Positions 25,487-34,852 of a stretch of 53,120 nt of DNA are shown piece after piece (position 1 is the stretch's first letter; each line of letters begins with the position of its first letter). The DNA is from Bacteroidales bacterium Bact_19. GTDB lineage: Bacteria; Bacteroidota; Bacteroidia; Bacteroidales; ML635J-15. The stretch lies in assembly GCA_001603595.1 (NCBI GenBank), contig LUZK01000015.1:1-53120 (forward strand), in the 5' to 3' direction. The notes below the pieces were generated by a model. That model ran no database searches. It saw only the letters and a list, made by a program, of their open reading frames with translations, and was not told where the DNA came from. Position numbers and translations under genes: made by a program.

Positions 25487-28081
25487 ATGAATAAATGTTT
25501 GGTAATCATATATGTATTTTTATTTTTATCTTGTTATGCTTTTGGTACTCATAATAGGGCGGGCGAGATAACATATCGTCAGATTTCGGAATTGACATTT
25601 GAAGTAACAATAATTACATATACAGCCACAGGTCCGGGTTGGACTGCTGATCGTCCAAAACTTGACATCAATTGGGGGGATAATACTACAAGCACTTTAA
25701 ATCGAGTAGAAGAAGTTTTTCTACCGGATTATTATAAACGTAATAAATATGTAGGTGTACATAAATATCCAGGTCCGGGAATTTATGTATTAGTAGTCGA
25801 GGACCCAAACAGAAATTTAGGCGTCAGCAATATACCTAATTCGGTAAATACTGTTTTTAGTATTTCAACTACACTAATGATAAATCCACAGTTAGGCTCA
25901 AATAACACACCAATACTTACGCAACCTCCAATAGATAAAGCAGCAGTAGGTAGAAAATTTGTTCATAATCCGGGAGCTTATGACCCAGACGGTGATAGCC
26001 TTTCGTATAAACTTACCGTTTGCAGAGCCGAAAATGGACAGCCAATAGCAGGATACACTTTTCCAGAAGCTTCCAATACTTTTTATGTTGATGAAGTTTT
26101 AGGTGATTTAGTTTGGGATGCACCCATTATGGCAGGCATTTATAATGTAGCTATGTTGATAGAAGAGTGGAGGAATAACATTAAAATTGGCGAAATCGTC
26201 AGGGATATGCAAATAGAGGTTTATGAAACTAATAATAAACCTCCTGTAATTATATCAGTAGAGCAAATATGTGTCGAAGCAGATTCATTATTAACTTTTA
26301 AAATTACTGCTACCGACCAGGATAATGACAGAATTACATTAAGTGCTGCCGGAGCTCCTTTTGTTATGTCGGGGTCAGTAGCTTTATTTGAACAAACCTT
26401 AAATAATCCGGGTTATGCCGAAGGAATTTTTACATGGCAAACTTCATGTGAATTAGTTCGCAAACAACCCTACAACGTTAATTTTAAAGCTGAAGATAAT
26501 TCTACACCAATAAGTCTGGTGGATATTAAAAGTGTTGGAATTACGGTTGTTGCTCCACCGGTAAAAAATTTATCAGCTTCTGCTAACACCATTGAAATAA
26601 ATTTAAGCTGGGATATTCATTATTGTCCTAATATTACAGGATATAATATTTACCGTAAAATTTCACCAAGTGGTTTTGTCCCTGAATTTTGTCAGGTAGG
26701 TGTTCCTCCCGAATTGGGATATACAAAAATTAGATTTGTTCAAGGAAGTTCCATTGTTGAATATACTGATAAAAGTGTTTCACAGGGACATGAATATTGT
26801 TATCTGGTTACAGCTGTTTTTGCAGATGGAGCAGAATCTTATGTAAGTAATGAAGTTTGTGCCATATTACAACGCGGAATTCCGACAATTACTAATGTAA
26901 GTGTATTATCAACCGATACCCAAACAGGTAGTATTTATGTTGCTTGGTCAAAACCAACAGAAATTGATATAGGAACAGCTCCAGGTCCATATCAATATGT
27001 TGTTTATCGTTCCGAAGGTTATTTTGGTGAAAATCTTCAGCAAGTATATGTAACAGATTATATAAACGATACAATATGGATAGATAACGGAATTAATACA
27101 AAAGATTATCCGTATTCATATAAAGTGGAATTCTATAATAATGCCCCAAGTAACAGATATCTTATTGGTGCTCCTCATATTGCCTCTTCCATTTTTGTGG
27201 AAATAAACCAAATGGAAAATGCTCTTGAATTAGTCATAAACAAAAATACGCCATGGATAAATTATGAATATACGATTTATAAATACAACGAAACAATAAA
27301 TAATTTTGATTCCCTTACTACAATAACGAATCTAAAACATGTTGACAGAGGCTTGATAAATGGTAAAGAATATTGTTATTATGTTCGTTCCAAAGGCGGA
27401 TATTCAATAGAAGGAATAATTAATCCTATATATAATTTATCTCAAATCAACTGTGCAGAAGCAATTGATACAACGCCTCCTTGTCCCCCAGTAATATCTG
27501 TTGAATCTTTGTGTGATTCGGTATTTAATTATGTAACCTGGCAATATTATGATACTTGTAATAATGATGTTAAATCATATAAATTGTTCTACTCTCCTTT
27601 TTTAAATGGAGTCTCTGAATTAATTGCAGTTTTTACAGCAGATGTTTTTGGATATAAACATTTTCCGCAATTTAGTATGGCAGGATGCTATTATATGACT
27701 GCAGTTGATTCTTTTAATAACGAAAGTGTTAGTTCAAACAGAGTTTGTGTAGATAATTGTACTTTCTACCAATTACCAAATGTTTTTACTCCCAATAATG
27801 ATGGGATAAACGATTATTTTCGACCTATCGAACCATATTATTTTGTTACAAGAATTAATATACAAATTTTCAACAGATGGGGATTATTGATGTACGAAAC
27901 TACAAATCCTGATATAATGTGGGATGGCAGAGATTTTAAGACGGGAAAAAAAGTAAGCGATGGGGTTTATTTTTATGTTTGTGATGTTTTTGAGCAAAGA
28001 TTAACCGGCGAAGAAGTACGACATCTAATTGGTTTTGTTCATGTTTTTAATGGTGAACCTAAAATACCGGTTCAAGAATAG
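25487..28081 (+). CDS. Large secreted protein with fibronectin-like domains and T9SS type B sorting domain
   Basis: 864 residues. Signal peptide at about 1-20 (ends near CYAFG). The N-terminal THNRAGEITY region is often found at the start of gliding-motility-associated proteins. Cadherin/PKD-like beta domains (about 140-360), then three fibronectin type III-like domains (about 360-740). The C-terminal type B domain (CHU_C) starts near 763 with PNVFTPNNDGINDYF, then FNRWG and a GVYFYV segment. Probably exported by the T9SS and placed on the surface or released; adhesive or structural role is likely, but no ligand can be named. A TPR gene follows 5 bases later. Confidence 0.85.
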   Translation: MNKCLVIIYVFLFLSCYAFGTHNRAGEITYRQISELTFEVTIITYTATGPGWTADRPKLDINWGDNTTSTLNRVEEVFLPDYYKRNKYVGVHKYPGPGIYVLVVEDPNRNLGVSNIPNSVNTVFSISTTLMINPQLGSNNTPILTQPPIDKAAVGRKFVHNPGAYDPDGDSLSYKLTVCRAENGQPIAGYTFPEASNTFYVDEVLGDLVWDAPIMAGIYNVAMLIEEWRNNIKIGEIVRDMQIEVYETNNKPPVIISVEQICVEADSLLTFKITATDQDNDRITLSAAGAPFVMSGSVALFEQTLNNPGYAEGIFTWQTSCELVRKQPYNVNFKAEDNSTPISLVDIKSVGITVVAPPVKNLSASANTIEINLSWDIHYCPNITGYNIYRKISPSGFVPEFCQVGVPPELGYTKIRFVQGSSIVEYTDKSVSQGHEYCYLVTAVFADGAESYVSNEVCAILQRGIPTITNVSVLSTDTQTGSIYVAWSKPTEIDIGTAPGPYQYVVYRSEGYFGENLQQVYVTDYINDTIWIDNGINTKDYPYSYKVEFYNNAPSNRYLIGAPHIASSIFVEINQMENALELVINKNTPWINYEYTIYKYNETINNFDSLTTITNLKHVDRGLINGKEYCYYVRSKGGYSIEGIINPIYNLSQINCAEAIDTTPPCPPVISVESLCDSVFNYVTWQYYDTCNNDVKSYKLFYSPFLNGVSELIAVFTADVFGYKHFPQFSMAGCYYMTAVDSFNNESVSSNRVCVDNCTFYQLPNVFTPNNDGINDYFRPIEPYYFVTRINIQIFNRWGLLMYETTNPDIMWDGRDFKTGKKVSDGVYFYVCDVFEQRLTGEEVRHLIGFVHVFNGEPKIPVQE

Positions 28082-28086
28082 ATAGT

Positions 28087-29286
28087 ATGTATTATAAAAA
28101 AATATTAAATATTATTTTCTTTCTTACGGTAATCCTGAATTTGCAAGCACAAGATTTTGATTTGCCTCTAAACTATTATAAAGCGGAATATTATTTATCT
28201 CAAAATCTACACGATTCAGCTTTGCTATTAATAAATAATTGTTCTGATAATTATTGTATTGAACTTAAAATTGATATTTTAATTTCTCAATCAAAATATT
28301 CCGAAGCCATAAATTTATCAAAACAACTAAATAAAACTAATCCGGCAACAGCAAATTATAAACTTGCGAAAATTTATGCTTTTTTGTCGTTTGCAGACGA
28401 GAGTGTAGAATACTTAAAAAAATATTTTGAGTTCAAAGACCCATTACCATATTCTAAAATTATAAAAGAAAATTGTTTCGAACAAATATCTAAAACTTCC
28501 GAATGGAGAAATTTTTGGCAAAATGCCAGATATAACAATTATTATGAAAAGCTTTTTGAATCGGAATATCTTATCAATACGGGGAAATACGATGATGCAA
28601 AAAATATGTTATCCGAAAATTTCGGTTCATATCAATATCTTAAATATTATCAATTAGCTTTAATCGATTATTACAAAAATGATTATTCATCTTCTTACAA
28701 ACAAATAAATCAAACACTCTCTATAAAGAAAAATTACATACCGGCACTAATTCTAAAGTATAAATTAGAGTTCCAACTTAACGACTTTCAAAATGCACTT
28801 AGAACAAAAGAACAATTGCTGAAAATTGATAAATATAACTCAATACACTTATACGACTATGCCGAAATAAATTATAAGACTAAAGAATATTCAAAAGCCT
28901 TAAACTATATAAATATATTTATTGACTGTTTTCCACAAAATGAAAATGCACTGTTTCTTAAAGCAGAAATTCTTGCCACCAAAGAAGATTTTAAAAATGC
29001 TTTAATCGTATTAAACGAACTTCTTAATTTAAATACCTCAAAAACTGATTATTTTAATTTAAGAGGAAATATTTACTATAGTATTAAAACATGGGAATTT
29101 GCCTTGAAAGATTTTACTATGTCCTTGGATATAGATCCTTACGATGCGGAAATATGGAAAAAGACAGGAGATTGTTATTTTAACATGAATTTTAAGGAAA
29201 AAGCATGCTACGCATGGAAGAGAGCAGCAACCTTGAAGAGTACTGATGCAGGGAGAATGTTTTACAAGGAATGCGAAGGAAAATAA
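28087..29286 (+). CDS. Secreted TPR-repeat protein
   Basis: 399 residues. Signal peptide at about 1-22 (ends LQAQ), then at least five tetratricopeptide-like repeats, clearest at about 215-385 (NSIHLYDYAEINYKTKEY, NALFLKAEILATKEDF, DYFNLRGNIYYSIKTWEF). It sits 5 bases after the type B cargo gene, so the two are likely co-expressed and the TPR protein may help handle that cargo in the periplasm. Function otherwise unknown. Confidence 0.82.
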   Translation: MYYKKILNIIFFLTVILNLQAQDFDLPLNYYKAEYYLSQNLHDSALLLINNCSDNYCIELKIDILISQSKYSEAINLSKQLNKTNPATANYKLAKIYAFLSFADESVEYLKKYFEFKDPLPYSKIIKENCFEQISKTSEWRNFWQNARYNNYYEKLFESEYLINTGKYDDAKNMLSENFGSYQYLKYYQLALIDYYKNDYSSSYKQINQTLSIKKNYIPALILKYKLEFQLNDFQNALRTKEQLLKIDKYNSIHLYDYAEINYKTKEYSKALNYINIFIDCFPQNENALFLKAEILATKEDFKNALIVLNELLNLNTSKTDYFNLRGNIYYSIKTWEFALKDFTMSLDIDPYDAEIWKKTGDCYFNMNFKEKACYAWKRAATLKSTDAGRMFYKECEGK

Positions 29287-29302
29287 TTTTTTTGATTTTT
29301 AA

Positions 29303-29429
29303 ATTCATATTCAAAATAATGTTGTTAAAAATAAGTAGAAAGATACAAAGAAAACGAGGCAATGATAATTTGTAGTTTATTTCTTGAAATTTTTGAAAAA
29401 AATATTCATATTCAAATTTATGTTGTTAA
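29303..29429 (+). repeat. Two 26-base direct repeats upstream of the transposase-like gene
   Basis: Copies at 29303-29328 and 29404-29429, starting ATTCATATTCAAA and ending TGTTGTTAA, identical at 24 of 26 positions and offset by 101 bases. The second copy sits just upstream of TAATTTTG (29452-29459). They could be binding sites for the downstream protein or a duplicated end of a lost element. Confidence 0.6.
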
Positions 29430-29466
29430 TTTTTTATTATATTTACACTAATAATTTTGCTTTCTG

Positions 29467-30507
29467 ATGAATAAAGATTTTCAAAACATTAGTTCCGAGT
29501 TGTTGGAAATTTACTCCAAAAAGTTGAAAGTAAAATCTTGTCCGCATTGTAAAAGTAAAAGGTTTATAAAGCACAGTAGATATAAATACACTCAGCGATT
29601 TAAATGCCTTGATTGCGGGCGTACTTTTCTTCCGAGTACAGGAACAAGTTTGCATTATCTACACAAGAAGGAAGTTTTCATAGAGTATTCAAAGATAATA
29701 CGTGAACAAGGGCTATTGTCCTTGAAAAAGATGCGAGAGCTTTGTAATATAAGTCATTTAACGGCATTTGACTGGAGGCACAAGATATTACTGTCAATAC
29801 CGGAGAGCAACAGAAAGCTTAAGGGAGATATATTTTGCGACGATATTTGGTTTGTTTATAGTCAAAAGGGGCGAAAATTAATTCCGGGAGCAAGGCGAAG
29901 ACCATTGCCGGAGCCTTTTAAGCATAGAGAATTTACCGTTAGAATGATTTCAATGAATAATCATTCAAGAAATTTAATGAAAATTGTCAAGGTTGGGGAT
30001 TTATATTTCAAAGATTTTTTTGAAGCCTTTGCAAACAGTATAGATAGAAATGCTTGTATTTACAATATTTCAAAAAATGATCAGTTAAAGAAATTTGCTA
30101 AAGAAAAAGCTGTAAAACATATTATTCCTTCTATAGAAGAAGCAAAAAATAATTATAAACTTTTTCAGACAAGAAGCGAAATAAAAAACTTTATCAATAA
30201 AATTTTAAAGGGAGTCTCTACTAAGTATTTACAGCTTTATGCTGGATATTATTCCTATGCAAAAAATCAAGTCTTTGATGCCATTTCAGAAAAATTTTTA
30301 AATCACCGACATGTTTGGTTTACTTATACTAGATTAGAAGATATTTATTATATATTTACAAAATTAGCAACTAAGGTGTTGTTTGCTCATGAAAATAAAC
30401 GCTTCTGGAAAAGCACGAGAAATATGGTAATACCTGAAAGATCTATGATTTTAAAAATAGATGAGGACTTATATAAATACATTTCTGGAATTAGCAGAAT
30501 TTATTAG
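29467..30507 (+). CDS. IS1595-like transposase homologue, probably catalytically degenerate
   Basis: 346 residues. N-terminal zinc ribbon (CPHC at about 21-24, CLDC at about 48-51), a helix-turn-helix-like stretch (LSLKKMRELCNISHLTAFDWRHK), and an IS1595-type DDE core recognised by GVSTKYLQLYAGYY near 260-273. The DE of the first motif is DD (FCDDIW), and the position where I would align the second catalytic Asp reads IYNIS with no Asp. A candidate Glu remains in TRSEIKNF. The 3' end overlaps the convergent glycosyltransferase by 17 bases, leaving no room for a terminal inverted repeat, and none was seen at the 5' side. A fixed, possibly domesticated DNA-binding protein is more likely than an active IS. 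Confidence 0.65.
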   Translation: MNKDFQNISSELLEIYSKKLKVKSCPHCKSKRFIKHSRYKYTQRFKCLDCGRTFLPSTGTSLHYLHKKEVFIEYSKIIREQGLLSLKKMRELCNISHLTAFDWRHKILLSIPESNRKLKGDIFCDDIWFVYSQKGRKLIPGARRRPLPEPFKHREFTVRMISMNNHSRNLMKIVKVGDLYFKDFFEAFANSIDRNACIYNISKNDQLKKFAKEKAVKHIIPSIEEAKNNYKLFQTRSEIKNFINKILKGVSTKYLQLYAGYYSYAKNQVFDAISEKFLNHRHVWFTYTRLEDIYYIFTKLATKVLFAHENKRFWKSTRNMVIPERSMILKIDEDLYKYISGISRIY

Positions 30508-31531
30508 TTTTTGTTTTAATGATTTCTGAATATGTTTTTTTTCGCTTTAAAAAATATTTCCAAATTATATTTTTATTAACAAATCCATCTAAATATTTCA
30601 TTGCTTTAGGTTTTATAATTTTTCTGTTTTTAGCCATTTTATTTGCATTTATCCAAAAGTGAAAATATGCTTTGACGATTGCTAAAGAATGTTTTGGTTT
30701 GGCTTGAAAAAGAAATTGAAAAGCTGCAAAGGAGTCGTAAAATAATCTTACAAATTTCACAAAGTTTCTTTTAAACTTAGGCATGTTTTTCTCTATCAAA
30801 TACAGATTATTTCTGTAATTGAGGTATGTTTTAGTGGGATTTGTCTTATTTAAAGTTCCTCCTCCCAGATGATAAATTTTTGATTTAGGTTCACATACGA
30901 TTTTATAACCAATATTTTGAATTCTCCAGCACAGGTCTATTTCTTCTTGATGGGCAAAAAACCTTTCATCAAAGCCATTGAGTTTAAAAAATAATTTGCT
31001 GCGAATCATTAGTGCTGCACCGCTAATCCAAAAGCAGTAAATTTGAGAATCATATTGACCTTCATCAATTTCGCAAGTGTCAAAAATTCTTCCTCTGCAA
31101 AACGGATAGCCGTTTTTATCAATAAAGCCGCCTGCGGCACCTGAATATTCGAATTTTTTTCTATCCTCAATTTGCAGTAATTTGGGTCCACAAACACCAA
31201 TGGATTCGTCTTCTTCCATTAAATTATATAAAATCCTATGCCATTGGGGAGTAGTTTCAATGTCAGTGTTGAGTAATATAAAATATTTGTGTTGAAGTTC
31301 TTTAAGCCCATGATTATAGCCACCGGCAAAACCAAAATTTTTTTCTAATTCAATAATTCTAATTTCCGGAAAATTCTCTGATATGTATTTAATTGAATTG
31401 TCGCTGGAGTTGTTGTCTATAATAATAATCTCGCTAATATCATCAGTTGTATCATTAATTATTTTACGTAGATATTTTTTTAAAAAATGTTCCCCGTTCC
31501 AATTTAATATTACAATAGCAATATCTTTCAT
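30491..31531 (-). CDS. Family 2 glycosyltransferase, rhamnosyltransferase-like
   Basis: 346-residue cytoplasmic or membrane-associated GT-A enzyme. Motifs: IVILNWNGEHFLKKYL at the N-terminus, IIDNNSSDNS near 37, LNTDIE (DxD equivalent) near 92, and HQEEIDLCWR near 193, the set seen in WbbL-type rhamnosyltransferases and related surface-polysaccharide enzymes. Donor and acceptor unknown. It lies 5 bases downstream of the PhoH/PIN gene on the same strand, suggesting one transcript fabI-phoH-GT. Confidence 0.85.
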   Translation of the reverse strand: MKDIAIVILNWNGEHFLKKYLRKIINDTTDDISEIIIIDNNSSDNSIKYISENFPEIRIIELEKNFGFAGGYNHGLKELQHKYFILLNTDIETTPQWHRILYNLMEEDESIGVCGPKLLQIEDRKKFEYSGAAGGFIDKNGYPFCRGRIFDTCEIDEGQYDSQIYCFWISGAALMIRSKLFFKLNGFDERFFAHQEEIDLCWRIQNIGYKIVCEPKSKIYHLGGGTLNKTNPTKTYLNYRNNLYLIEKNMPKFKRNFVKFVRLFYDSFAAFQFLFQAKPKHSLAIVKAYFHFWINANKMAKNRKIIKPKAMKYLDGFVNKNIIWKYFLKRKKTYSEIIKTKTNKFC

Positions 31532-31536
31532 AAATT

Positions 31537-32877
31537 CTATAAAATATCAGAAGCGAGTTCAGCGAGATAACTTCTTTCTCCTTTGACAAGATTAACATGT
31601 GCAAAAATTGATTGTCCTTTCATTTTTGTTATCATATATGAAAGTCCATTTGAACGAGCGTCAAGGTATGGAGAATCAATTTGACCTATATCGCCGGTAA
31701 AAACCAGTTTTGTACCTTCTCCGGCTCTTGTTATAATAGTTTTTATCTCGTGTGGCGTCAAGTTTTGTGCCTCATCAATTATAAAAAATACTTTGGACAA
31801 ACTTCTTCCTCGAATATATGCTAAAGGTTCGATTAGTAATTTTTCGGTTTGTAACATTTCATCAATCCGATGAAAATCTGGGCTTTGCTGTTTAAATTGA
31901 TGTTTTATTACAGACAAGTTATCGAAAAGAGGTTGCATGTATGGCGAGATTTTTTCTTTAGCATCTCCTGGTAGATAACCCATTTCTTTGTTGGAAAGTG
32001 CAACTATAGGTCGGGCAAGAAATATCTGTTGAAAGTCTTTACGTTGATGTAAAGCAGCTGCTAATGCAAGTAGAGTCTTACCTGTTCCTGCTTTTCCTGT
32101 TAGACCTACCAGCAAAATATCAGGTCTTAAAAGAGCATCTATTGCAAATGTTTGTTCTGCATTTCTTGGTAAAATTCCGTAAACAGTGGTTTTGTTAATT
32201 CTTTCTATAGTTTCGTTTGTAGAATTATATCTTGCTAAAGCACTTGTATTACCATTTTTTAAAATAAAATACTGGTTGGCATTAATCTCGGTTACTGCTT
32301 TTAATTCTTTTGCTTGAATACCTTCTTCGGATTCGTATAAAGATTTTATCAAGTTTTTATCAACATTACTTATTGTAATAACCTCTCTATTAAGACTCTC
32401 GAGGTTTTGAACATGGTCATGTTTATAATCTTCAGCATGAATGCCGAGAGCTTTGGCTTTAACTCTAAGATTAATATCTTTTGTAACCAAGGTAGTATGT
32501 CGATACGGAAATTTATTTTGATAATACTCCGCAATGGCAAGAATTATATGATCTGGTCGGTGTTCTGGAAAGTTGTTTTGTAATTTTTCTGAAAAAGGCT
32601 TTCCAGTCTCAATAAAAAGCCGTCCTAAATTTTCTCCCAGACTAACTCCTTTAATAAAATAGTCATCTCCTGAAAGATTATCTAAAATCCTTGTAAATTC
32701 TCTAGCATGAAAATTAATTAAATCATTACCTTTTTTAAATTGGTCTAATTCTTCAAGAACAACAATAGGCAACACGATATCGTTTTCTTCGAACTTGAAA
32801 ATACATCTGTAATCATGCAGCAGAACATTAGTATCTAGAATAAAAATCTTTGATACTTTCGATTTTTTTCGAGCCAT
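31537..32877 (-). CDS. PIN-PhoH fusion ATPase (PhoH2/YlaK-like)
   Basis: 446 residues. N-terminal PIN ribonuclease domain (about 10-150; acidic site includes Asp15 in LDTNVLL and the TKD near 132), then a PhoH-type RecA-like ATPase (about 235-446) with Walker A GKAGTGKT at 261-268 and Walker B FFIIDEAQN. PIN-PhoH (PhoH2) proteins are reported to act as RNA helicase/RNase enzymes. 41 bases downstream of fabI, with no obvious promoter between. Confidence 0.9.
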   Translation of the reverse strand: MARKKSKVSKIFILDTNVLLHDYRCIFKFEENDIVLPIVVLEELDQFKKGNDLINFHAREFTRILDNLSGDDYFIKGVSLGENLGRLFIETGKPFSEKLQNNFPEHRPDHIILAIAEYYQNKFPYRHTTLVTKDINLRVKAKALGIHAEDYKHDHVQNLESLNREVITISNVDKNLIKSLYESEEGIQAKELKAVTEINANQYFILKNGNTSALARYNSTNETIERINKTTVYGILPRNAEQTFAIDALLRPDILLVGLTGKAGTGKTLLALAAALHQRKDFQQIFLARPIVALSNKEMGYLPGDAKEKISPYMQPLFDNLSVIKHQFKQQSPDFHRIDEMLQTEKLLIEPLAYIRGRSLSKVFFIIDEAQNLTPHEIKTIITRAGEGTKLVFTGDIGQIDSPYLDARSNGLSYMITKMKGQSIFAHVNLVKGERSYLAELASDIL

Positions 32878-32918
32878 AGTTTTTGTATTAAATTAAGGCT
32901 CTAAAATAAAACAAAATT

Positions 32919-33746
32919 TTATTCTCCACAACCGCAATCTATATATTGTTGGATAAGTTTATTGGAAATTCCCATCATCGAGAACCCTCCGTCGTTGTAT
33001 ATCGTTTGCATGGTAATCATTCTGCTCAGATCTGAGAATAGAAATACACAAACATCCGAGCACGAACTAGCATCCGCATTGCCTAATGGCGACATTGCGT
33101 CGGCATAATTGTAAAACGCATTAAATCCTGAGACTCCTGTACCGGCTGTAGTTTTTGTAGGGGATTGAGAAACAGCATTTATTCTTACTTTTTTAGAAAT
33201 TCCATAATGATAACCAAATTGTCGAACAATTGATTCAAGCATAGCTTTTGCTTGTGACATATCGCTGTAACTGCTAAAAACTCGCTGAGATGCAATGTAA
33301 GATAGGGTTACAACAGAACCCCATTCGCTGATAGCGTCCATCTTCTTTGCTACTGATAGAACTTTATGTAATGATATTGCCGAAACATCAAGTGTTTTCA
33401 TTAAATAATCGTAATCTAATTCCGGATATGGAATGTTTTTTCTTACATTAGGAGACATTCCTACAGAATGCAAAACAAAATCTATTTGTCCTCCTAATAT
33501 TTTCATGCTTTCTTCGAATAAATCTTCAAGCTCCGAAACTTCTGTTACATCGGCTGCTATAACTTGAGATTCAGTGGTTTTTGCTAATTCAAAAATGTCT
33601 TTTTTACGTAAAGCAATAGGAGAATTTGATAAAACAAATTTTGCTCCTTCTTCTTTTGCTTTTAGAGCAACTTGCCATGCTATGGAGTTCTCGTCTAGAG
33701 CTCCGAAAATTATCCCCCTTTTTCCTTTTAATAGATTGTATGCCAT
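32919..33746 (-). CDS. fabI: Enoyl-[acyl-carrier-protein] reductase FabI
   Basis: Last reductive step of fatty-acid elongation, using NAD(P)H. 275 residues, short-chain dehydrogenase fold. The FabI catalytic set is visible: Tyr150 in LSYIAS, Tyr160 and Lys167 in a Y-x6-K motif, with an N-terminal nucleotide site GALDENSIAWQVA. A CAAAAATA at 33808-33815 reads TATTTTTG on this strand and gives a plausible -7 element about 60 bases upstream. The C-terminal tail after MMGIS is slightly longer than in E. coli FabI. Confidence 0.93.
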   Translation of the reverse strand: MAYNLLKGKRGIIFGALDENSIAWQVALKAKEEGAKFVLSNSPIALRKKDIFELAKTTESQVIAADVTEVSELEDLFEESMKILGGQIDFVLHSVGMSPNVRKNIPYPELDYDYLMKTLDVSAISLHKVLSVAKKMDAISEWGSVVTLSYIASQRVFSSYSDMSQAKAMLESIVRQFGYHYGISKKVRINAVSQSPTKTTAGTGVSGFNAFYNYADAMSPLGNADASSCSDVCVFLFSDLSRMITMQTIYNDGGFSMMGISNKLIQQYIDCGCGE

Positions 33747-34026
33747 ATTTTATTTTATTAATTGTGTAAATTAACAAGTTAAAAAATTTTATGTTCATTT
33801 ATTTTTACAAAAATACATAATTAACAAATTAAAAAAAAAATTAAAAATTACCAACCCAAAAAGATGATTTAATTTCTTTTATTTCAGAAGTTTTATAGTA
33901 ATGATATATGATAAAGAGTATAAAAAAATGATTTAAAAATATAAATATATTTTATAAATAGAATTTGTATGATTTTATTGTATAATTTTGTTTTATTGGA
34001 GAGTTAACAAAAATCAAATTTATTCT

Positions 34027-34560
34027 ATGAGATATTTCTATGTTATTCTAATCTCAATGTTTGCTGTTAGAGCATTAGCTCAAAATTATTATGTTACTGA
34101 TTTTAGTTTAAAACAAGCGGAAAATTTGTCTATTCCTGTTAAATTTGAAGAATATTAGGAATTTGAAATTTCGCAAAGAATTTATTTAAAGAAATTAATA
34201 AGTTATTTTAGGAGTAATTATGATCTTCCAGAATATTTAGATAAGGGGAATAAAGAAAAAGATATTGAAGATTTTAATATTAGAATAAAAATATGGTATC
34301 AAGAACATCCCGAATTTGTTGATATCTTAAATTTACGTACCTATTGGGATTTTTATAAATTTGATGCAAGTTGTTATGATAAGCCTCCTGTTTACAAAAA
34401 AAATATGTCAAATGCTGAAGAAGATGCTTATGAAAAACGTTTTAATAATTGGATGGCTCATCATCCAGATTTACCAAAAATAACAGGGGATGATGAAGAA
34501 GCTAAAATCAAATATGAGAAAGAATTAATGAATTTTTTGAATAAATATTACAAGAGATGA
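34027..34560 (+). pseudogene. Secreted protein gene broken by an in-frame TAG
   Basis: Reading frame of 178 codons starting with a signal peptide (MRYFYVILISMFAVRALAQ), interrupted by TAG at 34156-34158 (codon 44) and otherwise open to TGA at 34558-34560. After the stop the same frame continues as a coherent charged protein (YFRSNYDLPEYLD, NWMAHHPDLPKI), so this looks like a single nonsense mutation, not two genes. Function not recognised. Its end overlaps the presumed original start of the broken adhesin gene. Confidence 0.75.
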
Positions 34561-34852
34561 GAAAAAAATATTAACAAATACTAGTATAATTTTATTTTTT
34601 ACATAACTTTTATTTGCTACAAATAATATTGAATCTCAAATAGTTGAGACTTTTACTTCCTCAACCACATGGACTTGTCCTGAAAATGTAACAACTATTA
34701 CCGTCGAATGTTGGGGTGCAGGAGGTGGAGGCGGCGGAACAACCACGTATAATGCTAAAGGAGGAGGTGGTGGAGCAGGAGGTGCTTATGCAAAAAAAAC
34801 TTTAAATGTAATACCCGGAAATGTATATGCGGTAAATGTAGGTAATGGAGGA
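34557..34852 (+). pseudogene. Broken 5' end and signal peptide of the large adhesin-like gene
   Basis: The ATG at 34557 (MRKK...) is followed by a run of seven A residues. Only with one extra A does the frame continue as a typical signal sequence (KILTNTSIILFFT) into the large open frame. Even then a TAA at about 34604 falls inside the hydrophobic core (FFT-stop-LLFAT). After it, the frame is open and encodes TFTSSTTWTC, a glycine-rich segment, and then the main frame. So both a one-base frameshift and a stop appear to separate the signal peptide from the protein. Confidence 0.6.

Noticed and set aside
29287-30510. A complete mobile insertion sequence
   Set aside because: No terminal inverted repeats or target duplication were found, and the 3' end overlaps another gene.
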